64,000 nucleotides of DNA from Stutzerimonas stutzeri. GTDB taxonomy: Bacteria > Pseudomonadota > Gammaproteobacteria > Pseudomonadales > Pseudomonadaceae. Of this stretch, positions 44,014-51,419 are shown one piece after another; the stretch's first letter is position 1; every line of letters starts with the position of its first letter. A program made the translations under genes and the position numbers. Location: positions 331,629 through 395,628 of the forward strand of contig NZ_JYHV01000014.1 of the NCBI RefSeq assembly GCF_000952685.1. Direction: 5' to 3'. The notes beneath the pieces were generated by a model that saw only the letters and a list, made by a program, of their open reading frames with translations, ran no database searches and had not been told where the DNA came from.

Positions 44014-44647
44014 GCGATACCTCGCCGAACAGTTCAGTACCGCCTCGCAGCAGCGCGAGGCGACCTATCTGGGCATGTGGCTGTTCCTGGCCACGGAAAT
44101 CATGATGTTCGGCGCGTTGTTTCTGGTGATCAGCTACTACCGCCTGCATGACCCGCGGGCCGTCGCCGAGGCGGTGCATCATCTGCACTTTGTGCTGGCC
44201 GGTTTCAACAGCGCGCTGCTGCTGACCGCCAGCCTGTGCATGAGCCTGGTGGTCAAGGCCTCGCGCCAGGACTATCACCGGCACGTGCAGCTCTGGTTGA
44301 TACTGGCGGCCTTGCTGGGGCTGGGATTTCTCGGCCTGAAGGGCTTCGAGTACGCCTGGGAGTACCGTGAAGGGCTGCTGCCGGGCTCGCCCAACGAGTC
44401 GCCGCTGAAAAACCCGGGCTCGCGGCTTTACATGGTCATCTACCTGTACTCCACGGCGTTGCATGCGCTGCACGTGTCGATCGCCGTGGTGCTGGCGCTG
44501 GGCATGGCGGCTCGCATTCATTTCGGCCACATGAAGCTGCCCGAGCGCGCCATCACCCTGGAGATGGTCGGCCTCTACTGGCATCTGATCGACGTCATCT
44601 GGATTCTGCTGTACCCCGCTTTGTACCTGCTCGGGAGGCCCGCATGA
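44000..44647 (+). CDS. ctaE: caa3-type cytochrome c oxidase subunit III
   Basis: This 215-residue membrane protein has about five helices. '[20 protein letters not shown]' and '[20 protein letters not shown]' are the start and end signatures of subunit III. ATG 44000 lies within the last codons of ctaD. It stabilises subunit I. It overlaps the next gene by 4 bp. Confidence 0.94.
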
Positions 44648-44910
44648 GTCTTCGCAACCTGTTGCTGACCTACCTCGGCCTGATTTCGCTGCTTGCCGCC
44701 AATGTGCTTCTGGCCCTATGGCTGCCAGCCTGGTCCGACTGGGCATTGCTCGGGGCGGCGGGGCAGGCGGCACTGCTGCTGTTCGGTTTCATGCAGCTGG
44801 GTCAGCACTCGGCGCTGGTGCGCTTCTTCGCGCTGGGTGCCGGGTTCTGGCTGCTGCTGATGTTCACCCTGACGCTTATCGACCTGTTGACCCGCAAGGC
44901 TGGTTTTTAG
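44644..44910 (+). CDS. Cytochrome c oxidase subunit IV (small membrane subunit)
   Basis: This 88-residue protein has three hydrophobic helices ('LLTYLGLISLLAANVLLALW', 'AAGQAALLLFGFMQLGQHSA', 'GFWLLLMFTLTLIDLLTRK'). It fits the prokaryotic oxidase subunit IV pattern by position and topology. It closes the 12-kb operon. Confidence 0.8.
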   Translation: MSLRNLLLTYLGLISLLAANVLLALWLPAWSDWALLGAAGQAALLLFGFMQLGQHSALVRFFALGAGFWLLLMFTLTLIDLLTRKAGF

Positions 44911-45238
44911 CGACGCAGATCTGGCAAGCGAACCGAGCCGGGCCCTCTAGCATCTGGCCGGTGCACAAGGTCTACGGACGCGGTCAGGTCGTCTACCCAT
45001 GTTGAGCACGACGAAACGACATATGCATGGTCCGTAGCTCGAGAATCATCCCCAACAGGCACGGTCCCAAAAACAATGAGCTTTATGGCGATAGGGCTTG
45101 TGCCGCATGGTTCAAACCGGCCAGGCCGAGCCAGAGCTGATACGGTGCGGGCTGCTGAGTACCGCACGTCACTCCGCGAAACGATCCGGTCAGGTTGACG
45201 CTTGGCGCTTCAAGCCACCTGAGACGAGGAGGACCGAA
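44911..45238. other. Non-coding gap after the oxidase operon
   Basis: I see no gene and no clear terminator in these 328 bp. The end near 45225-45234 holds the GAGGAGGA ribosome site of the ExoD gene. Confidence 0.4.
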
Positions 45239-45838
45239 ATGGCCGATGCCAACGAGCAGCAGCCCGATTGCTTGGAAGATGTCATCAACGAGGTCATCGA
45301 CCTCGGCGATGGTCAGGCAAAGGTGTCGGTTGGCGATATACAGCAAACGATCGGTCAGCGAAGTTTCGGGCTGTTTTTATTCGTTCCGGCGATTCTTGAG
45401 ATTAGCCCGGTAGGCGGCATTCCCGGGTTGCCGACCCTGTTGGCGCTGATCATCGCGATGTTCGCCGTGCAGCTACTGTTCGGGCGTGATCATTTCTGGA
45501 TTCCGGGTTTCATTGCCCGTCGCTCAGTGAGCGGCGACAAACTTGAAAAAGGTCTGAACAAGATAAGACCGGTGGTGCGCTGGCTGGATAAGATCAGCCG
45601 CAATCGATTGACGTGGGCGACGCGCAAAGCGTTTCTGAAAGTCATCGCGATTATCTGCCTACTGCTGACAGCTTCGGTGCCACCGCTGGAGCTATTGCCG
45701 TTCGCCAGCACCGCACCGTTTTCGGCGATCTGCCTGTTCGGCCTGGGTATCACCACGCGGGATGGAGCGGCGATCGTGGCGGGATCGGTGGTAGCGGTCG
45801 GTGCATTCGTACTGGCGGGCATGGGAATTAGCGGCTAA
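45239..45838 (+). CDS. ExoD-family membrane protein
   Basis: This 199-residue protein begins 'MADANEQQPDCLEDVINEVI' at ATG 45239, after GAGGAGGA. It has 'GQRSFGLFLFVPAILEISPV', 'GIPGLPTLLALIIAMFAVQL' and two later hydrophobic segments. This is the ExoD (exopolysaccharide synthesis) family, whose biochemical role is unclear. It stands alone and converges with the Rieske oxidoreductase gene. Confidence 0.88.
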   Translation: MADANEQQPDCLEDVINEVIDLGDGQAKVSVGDIQQTIGQRSFGLFLFVPAILEISPVGGIPGLPTLLALIIAMFAVQLLFGRDHFWIPGFIARRSVSGDKLEKGLNKIRPVVRWLDKISRNRLTWATRKAFLKVIAIICLLLTASVPPLELLPFASTAPFSAICLFGLGITTRDGAAIVAGSVVAVGAFVLAGMGISG

Positions 45839-45952
45839 GCGCACGCGGCGGGTGATGGATGACTGCCGGCCTTGGCCATCGAGTAATCCAGCGAATTGAC
45901 CGGTGGATCTGCTGTACTGAGCCGCGCCCGGCAATCTAGGGCTTGCCGTCAA

Positions 45953-47428
45953 TCAGAGCGTCTTGGCTGCCAATGGCTGTACGGCCGGGCCATGGATGAC
46001 GCCGCCGTTGGCCTCGAAAATCGAGCCGTGGCAAGGGCAGTCCCAGGTGCGGTCGGCGTTGTTCCAGGTCACGGTGCAGCCCATGTGCGTGCACGCTGCG
46101 GAAACGCTATGCAGCGTACCGGAATCGTCTCGCCATACGGCGATCTTCTCATCGCCACGGGTGATCACACCGCCTTCTCCATGACCTATTGCTTCCAGCT
46201 CTTCGACCTGCGACTGACTGTCGGTGCTCTGGTTGAAATCATCCGGAGAGGGCCGCGTTGGATCGTAAAGATGCTTCCATGGCCGGCGTCCAGTGATGAT
46301 CTGGCGAGCGATGCCCAGCCCGGCGGCGGTGCCGTTGCTTATGCCCCAGCCATTGAAGCCGGTGGCAACGAACAAACCGGGCGCTTTCTCGCTATCCGGC
46401 TCGCCGACGTACGCCATGCGGTCGGCCGTGTCGTAGTCTTCGTTGCACCAACGCCAGGCGGGTTCGCTGACCGGCAGGTTGCCTCGTGCCCAGCTTTCCA
46501 GGTCGACGAAGCGCCGGGCGACGTCGCCGTCCTGGCCAGTCTTGAAGCGCGGACCCAGGACGATCAGCAGGGGGCCTTCGGGGTCGTGACCCATGCGGAT
46601 CGAATGCGTCGGCTCGTCGACCCCGATGAACATCCCCTCCAAATGTGCGTCCCCTTGTGGACGGAAGGCCATCGCTACATGGCAGCGCGGTTGGGTAGGG
46701 CTGACGAGATCGATTGGCGTCTCGACCGGCATATGCGTGGCGAGGATCACCTGTTCGGCATCGATACTTCCACCCTCGAAACCGACCTGCCAACGCCCTT
46801 TGTGCTCGAAGCTCCGCGCACGGGTTTGCTGGTGGATGCGTCCACCGCGCGCCTGCACCGCATTGGCCAGCCCCAGGAGATAACGGGTCGGGTTGAACTG
46901 CGCCTGATCCGGAAATTCCAGGGCACAGGCGGTATCGAAGGGCAGGGGAGCACGCTCCAGAAGCCTGGCGGCAAAACCCAGGCAGCGTGCTGCTTCGGCT
47001 TCCTGCTCGATGGCCGCCCGCCAATCCGAGGAGCAGGCGTAGGCAAAGGCGGACTGGTGCTGGTAGTCGCAGTCGATCTGGAGGGTCTCGACCCAATGAC
47101 GAATGCGATTTACGGCTTCGCGATTGGCGTCGGCATAACACTGCGCCAGTTCTTGGCCGAAGGTATCGATCAGGTGTCGGTAGATGAGTGCATGCTGAGT
47201 GGTGACCTTTGCGGTGGAGCGCCCGGTGACCTGAAGGCCGACCTCGCGCGCTTCGAGCACCACGACGGATTTGCCGGCTTCGCACAGGGTCATCGCCGCG
47301 CTCAGCCCGACAATGCCGGCGCCAACCACCACCACGTCGCACTCGCTGTTGCCGGTCAGGCGTGGGAAATCGCCGTGCGGTGCGCTGGCGGTCCAGCAGC
47401 AATTGGGGGTTGCGGATAAGGCTGGCAT
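45953..47428 (-). CDS. FAD-dependent oxidoreductase with C-terminal Rieske domain
   Basis: This 491-residue protein has an N-terminal FAD-binding DAO domain ('CDVVVVGAGIVGLSAAMTLC', 'GLFVATGFNGWGISNGTAAG') and a Rieske [2Fe-2S] domain from about 405 ('AACTHMGCTV' and 'WDCPCHGSIFEANGG', giving CxH and CxxH). The 'GRSTAKVTTQHALIY' stretch is typical of this fused family, often called glycine/D-amino-acid oxidase with Rieske. The substrate is unknown. ATG 47428 follows GAGGAGAAG. Confidence 0.9.
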   Translation of the reverse strand: MPALSATPNCCWTASAPHGDFPRLTGNSECDVVVVGAGIVGLSAAMTLCEAGKSVVVLEAREVGLQVTGRSTAKVTTQHALIYRHLIDTFGQELAQCYADANREAVNRIRHWVETLQIDCDYQHQSAFAYACSSDWRAAIEQEAEAARCLGFAARLLERAPLPFDTACALEFPDQAQFNPTRYLLGLANAVQARGGRIHQQTRARSFEHKGRWQVGFEGGSIDAEQVILATHMPVETPIDLVSPTQPRCHVAMAFRPQGDAHLEGMFIGVDEPTHSIRMGHDPEGPLLIVLGPRFKTGQDGDVARRFVDLESWARGNLPVSEPAWRWCNEDYDTADRMAYVGEPDSEKAPGLFVATGFNGWGISNGTAAGLGIARQIITGRRPWKHLYDPTRPSPDDFNQSTDSQSQVEELEAIGHGEGGVITRGDEKIAVWRDDSGTLHSVSAACTHMGCTVTWNNADRTWDCPCHGSIFEANGGVIHGPAVQPLAAKTL

Positions 47429-47712
47429 GGCTGGCTTCTCCTCGGCTGAATCGATTGATTGATCTGTCGACGTTTCTCTGCGCGACGGTGAGCACAGGCG
47501 GCTCGGCACCGCGGCCTGCCGGCTTTGTGCGCTCACGCAACGTCAGGTACTAGCCAGTAGAACGACCCGATCCGGGCAGGTTCCTGACCATCGGGCAGGA
47601 CGGAACACGCGCAACCAAGACCGTTCTCCTCTCGTCGGTTTGCCGACGCAGGATCAAACGGATGCCCGGATTGCCGGTCACCTGCTCGAAACCCCGATTG
47701 AGGATGTGACCG

Positions 47713-48357
47713 GTGAAGCTCTACTACTATGACCACTGTCCCTTCAGCGCCCGAGTGCGCATGGTATTGAGCCTGAAAGGGATCGAAGCCGAGCGTGTGG
47801 TGTTGCCAGCCGATGACGAACAGACCATCACTCAACTGATCGGTAAGCATCAGATACCGGTGCTGGTGCGTGACGATGGCACGCCCATGGCTGACAGCAT
47901 GGACATCGTCAAATACCTCGACGCTTTAGATGGCCAGCCGATGATTGGTGACCCGGACACCCCTGCGCTAAGCGAGTGGCTGGAGCCGTTCGTGCCGAAC
48001 CTGCAATACCTCGGCTATCCCCGCTGGACGCAGATCGGCCTTGAGGAGTTCGCCAGCCCCTCGGCCTATGAGCATTTCCGCAGCAAGAAAACCGAAACCG
48101 TCGGCGACTTCGATGAGGCGCTGGCCAACACCGAGGCCAAGGCGCGTGACGCGGATGCACAGCTAAGGCGACTGCCAGACATTGTCGATCTGACGCCGAC
48201 TCATCAGCACCCATGCTGGGACGACATCACGCTATTTCCCATGCTTCGCAGCCTGAGCGTGGTGAAGGCAGTCGACTGGCCCGAAGAGGTGCGTGCCTAC
48301 ACCGTGACCCAAGCGCAGCGGTGCGGGCTGGACACGTTTTTCGACCGGGCACTCTGA
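47713..48357 (+). CDS. grxB: Glutaredoxin 2-type protein (GrxB-like) with CPFS site
   Basis: This 214-residue protein starts 'MKLYYYDHCPFSARVRMVLS' (GTG 47713, GAGG site) and has a GST-like helical C-terminal domain, as in E. coli Grx2. The redox site is CPFS in place of CPYC, so the second active-site Cys is missing and it may act as a monothiol glutaredoxin. 'KHQIPVLVRDDGTPMADSMD' holds the cis-Pro and glutathione-binding region. Confidence 0.88.
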   Translation: MKLYYYDHCPFSARVRMVLSLKGIEAERVVLPADDEQTITQLIGKHQIPVLVRDDGTPMADSMDIVKYLDALDGQPMIGDPDTPALSEWLEPFVPNLQYLGYPRWTQIGLEEFASPSAYEHFRSKKTETVGDFDEALANTEAKARDADAQLRRLPDIVDLTPTHQHPCWDDITLFPMLRSLSVVKAVDWPEEVRAYTVTQAQRCGLDTFFDRAL

Positions 48358-48532
48358 ATCGTCTTGAGATTGGATGGGCAGTACGCCACGAACGATGCCG
48401 AGTCCCAGTTTCGCCATCCCTCGTTCGACAAGCGTGAAGCCCCCATGCCAGGCTCCGCAGCCATGCTGGCCAGGCGAATCGAAACGGGCGGCCCGGCTGG
48501 GCATCGACACGCCTGGGTCGCCTGTGTCTTGG

Positions 48533-49687
48533 CTAATTGCCTACGCGCTTCATGCACGCCAGGTGCCGATCGTTGACGCGGTTGGCGAACCAGGCCGTCG
48601 TCAGATTGCGAGTGATTTTCGGGCTTTCCAGCCGAATTCCAGGCAGCACCGCGCGCGGCAGCGATTTGCCTGCACGCTTTTCGGCCAGCGCGAACACGCG
48701 TTCATACAGGCTGGTTTTCTCGAAGCCGTGGGTATCGCCGCGCTCCAGCGCGTTGCGAATTGCCGTTTCGCTCATGTCCAGCTTGCTCGCCAGCGAGCGA
48801 ACCGCGCGTTCGGTCTGTCCGGCTTTGCTGCTGCCGTGAATGATCAGATCGCCATCGAGGGCCAGCTTGATGCCGCTGGCGCGGCTTACCGCGGCCTGAA
48901 AAGCAGCGTTACGGCTGGCATACCAACCGGCATTGAAGTCGGCGAAGCGGTACAGCGGCTGGGTGTAACTGGCCGGGTAATCGAGCAGGTGAGCGATGCC
49001 GAAGTACATGCCCCCACGTCGGGTGAACACTTCGTCGCGGATCGAACCCTTGCGCTCATAGGGATAGTCCCACCGGTGATCTTCGGCAAAGGCGATGCTG
49101 ACCTGCATCGGGCCACCGGTCTTGACCGGGTTGAGCGTGCCGAACAACTGCTTGCCCAGCGGCATGATGCTGAGAAAGTCGTCGAAAATCGCACTCAACT
49201 GTTGTTCGGTGCGCACCGCATTCAGGCGCTCGCTATAGGTCTTGCCGTTAGGCGAGCGGACGTCCAGCGCCGCATTGACCACAAAACGCGGGACATGCAA
49301 CCGGGCGGCACGGCGGTAGATTTCTTCGCGCGCGATCTTTGCCAAGCCTGGCACGGCAGGCGTCGCCTGAAAGGTCGATTCCTGCACGGTGACGGCCAAC
49401 ACCGAGCAGATGTTTTCGTTGCTCGGCGGGATATCCAGCGCATCGAATGCGGTGTAGATATCCATTGCCCAGCCTTGGCGATCCGGGATGTTGCTGGGGA
49501 TCAGCCGGACGATTTTCGCCCGTACCTCATCGGGCCGGGGCGCGGGCGTTTCTGGCCGCTGAATGCCACAGCCGGCCAGGCTAAGCAGCAGAGCGCCGCC
49601 GATAATGGCTGCGGCGCGGCGGGTAAGCGGTGCTGCCGATGAGGCGTCGCCGACCGGTGAGTGTCGCTGAAAAAGTTGAAAAATCAT
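48533..49687 (-). CDS. DUF1615 lipoprotein
   Basis: This 384-residue protein has a lipobox ('IIGGALLLSLAGCGIQRP', Cys 40) after an unusually long N-terminal stretch; a shorter start is possible. The mature part contains 'LIPSNIPDRQGWAMDIYTAF', 'ENICSVLAVTVQESTFQATP' (with a lysozyme-like Glu-Ser), 'GPMQVSIAFAEDHRWDYP' and 'YRFADFNAGWYASRNAAFQA'. This fits DUF1615, an outer-membrane lipoprotein family of unknown role. The ES-x-GPMQ pattern is reminiscent of lytic transglycosylases, which is inference. Confidence 0.85.
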   Translation of the reverse strand: MIFQLFQRHSPVGDASSAAPLTRRAAAIIGGALLLSLAGCGIQRPETPAPRPDEVRAKIVRLIPSNIPDRQGWAMDIYTAFDALDIPPSNENICSVLAVTVQESTFQATPAVPGLAKIAREEIYRRAARLHVPRFVVNAALDVRSPNGKTYSERLNAVRTEQQLSAIFDDFLSIMPLGKQLFGTLNPVKTGGPMQVSIAFAEDHRWDYPYERKGSIRDEVFTRRGGMYFGIAHLLDYPASYTQPLYRFADFNAGWYASRNAAFQAAVSRASGIKLALDGDLIIHGSSKAGQTERAVRSLASKLDMSETAIRNALERGDTHGFEKTSLYERVFALAEKRAGKSLPRAVLPGIRLESPKITRNLTTAWFANRVNDRHLACMKRVGN

Positions 49688-49883
49688 GCCGTTCCGATCG
49701 TCGTGTACTGTGAGGCTTCGACAACGAAACGGACGAAGCTGCTGCGCAGTTTGCGTGAAAGCCTGGTGGCAATCAAAGGCACGGGAGCCGTCATTGAAAC
49801 TTGCATCGCTCGTGTTGTCCGAACCCAGACGATCCCCCCATGCGCTGTGCTACCGGCGCCGCGTCTCAATCGAGCATTTATCC

Positions 49884-50846
49884 ATGAGTGAACAACATTT
49901 CGACATTCGGCGACTTGAACGCTACGACAGCACCACAACCGAGTACCTGCTCGCGATCATTACCGATGAGGATCACGCTTCACAGGTGGAGCAGCAAGAC
50001 GGCCGGATCGCCTGGCAATCGACCCTGCGCCATGACCGTCTGCATCGGCATATGGACCCGCAAGCCGGCCTGGCTCGGTACCGGTTCGAGGATATACCGG
50101 AGGCAGAGGGGGGCGAATTCCAGTTGGTCAGTCTGATTGCCGAAGGCGGGCGTGGCGCGGAGTTTTCCGAACTGGTGATGTTCGGCAAACGCCTGGTCAC
50201 TTTCGACGATCGCACCGGGCTGGTCTGCGAAGTCCGCGATCAAAATCAATTGGTGCCGCGCAACATTCTCATGACCGGCAGCGGTGACGAAGCCTTCAAA
50301 GGTTTCAAGAGCGAATGGGCGACACTCTGGAACGATCAACTCGTGATTGGCAGCCACGGCAAGAGGCCGGCTGAAGAGTGGGTCAAGATGCTTGATCGCA
50401 ACTACGGCGTGCGCAGCGTTAACTGGGCGGATCGCTACCAGCGCATCCGTGACGCGCTCGGCGTCGGCCCCGATGGCTACGTCATCCATGAAGCGGCGGA
50501 ATGGCATCCGTATCGCCGTGAGTGGCTCTTCTTCCCGCGCAAGATCTCGAACGAACCCTTCGACGAGGCGGTGGACGAGCGAGAGCGCGGCGCCAACACG
50601 CTGATCATCGCCAACGAAGACTTCAGCGAGATTCGTACGCTGAAAGTGGGCGAGCGCATCCCCGAGCGCGGCATTTCTTCGTTCAAGATCCTGCCGGGTC
50701 ACCCGGAGGAGTGCATCGGGCTCAAGAGCGTGGAAATCGGCGACCGTACGGAGAGCTACCTGTTCTGCTTCAACCTCGACGGTGAAGTTCTGCAAAACGA
50801 TATCTTCATTGGCGATTACAAGTGCGAGGGGCTGGAGATTCTCTGA
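49884..50846 (+). CDS. Bacterial apyrase / SCAN-like nucleotidase
   Basis: This 320-residue protein starts at ATG 49884 ('MSEQHFDIRRLERYDSTTTE'). It contains a run of motifs matching the calcium-activated nucleotidase (apyrase, SCAN-1) family: 'GGRGAEFSELVMFGKRLVTF', 'DDRTGLVCEV', 'KGFKSEWATLWNDQLVIGSH', 'RERGANTLIIANEDFSEIRT' and 'RGISSFKILPGHPEECIGLK'. These enzymes hydrolyse UDP, GDP or ADP in a five-bladed propeller with Ca2+. No signal peptide is visible, so it is probably cytoplasmic, unlike animal members. Single gene. Confidence 0.85.
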   Translation: MSEQHFDIRRLERYDSTTTEYLLAIITDEDHASQVEQQDGRIAWQSTLRHDRLHRHMDPQAGLARYRFEDIPEAEGGEFQLVSLIAEGGRGAEFSELVMFGKRLVTFDDRTGLVCEVRDQNQLVPRNILMTGSGDEAFKGFKSEWATLWNDQLVIGSHGKRPAEEWVKMLDRNYGVRSVNWADRYQRIRDALGVGPDGYVIHEAAEWHPYRREWLFFPRKISNEPFDEAVDERERGANTLIIANEDFSEIRTLKVGERIPERGISSFKILPGHPEECIGLKSVEIGDRTESYLFCFNLDGEVLQNDIFIGDYKCEGLEIL

Positions 50847-50936
50847 TTCGGTCCGTAGGGCGCGACGCTCTACGTCCCTGCGACGCGAGCGTTGTGCCCC
50901 TCGTGCGACCGCAATAGCGAAAGCGCTGTCGACGCC

Positions 50937-51419
50937 TCACTGCTCGGTCCGCTTGCCGCTGAAGGCAGTGATCGGTTTCTCCGGCTCCTTGTCCAGCCCG
51001 CCCGCGAAGCTCTTCAACCCCTCGATGATAGGCATCAGTGCCGCCCACAACTCATCGTCGTGCAGCATCTTGTAAGCGCCGGTGACGCCTGGGGCTTCGT
51101 CGTGCTTGCCGTCGGGCTTGTAGTGCCCGACGGCGTGGAAGGCCTCCTGGAAGGCGAACACTACCTTGCAGAACTGCGCCGGCTCGATGCGCGACAGTGC
51201 CATGCCCAGGATCGACAGGTTCTGCACGGCGTTGAGCGAACCTTCTTTGCTCAGGCCGTCGACCAGCACCTTGAGCAAGCGGTCGTGCGAGCCTGCCAGA
51301 TCATTGGCGAAGCGCAGCACGCCACGCTGGTGCAGGGTTTCGAGGAGCGTATCGAGTTCTTCACGCGCGCTTGGGCCGATCGGCGTCGGCGGGACGTCGT
51401 AGTTCAGTCGTTGGGCCAT
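50937..51419 (-). CDS. DUF1641 protein linked to the formate dehydrogenase-like enzyme
   Basis: This 160-residue helical protein contains 'LDTLLETLHQRGVLRFANDL' and 'NLSILGMALSRIEPAQFCKV', the DUF1641 pattern. Its ATG overlaps the stop of the upstream molybdoenzyme by one base, so the two are co-translated. DUF1641 genes commonly accompany this FdhF type, probably as a small partner subunit; its exact role is unknown. Confidence 0.88.
   Translation of the reverse strand: MAQRLNYDVPPTPIGPSAREELDTLLETLHQRGVLRFANDLAGSHDRLLKVLVDGLSKEGSLNAVQNLSILGMALSRIEPAQFCKVVFAFQEAFHAVGHYKPDGKHDEAPGVTGAYKMLHDDELWAALMPIIEGLKSFAGGLDKEPEKPITAFSGKRTEQ

Noticed and set aside
50851..50875. Terminator after the apyrase gene
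   Set aside because: GTAGGGCG/CGCTCTAC can form a hairpin but no T-run follows, so I did not list it as a terminator.
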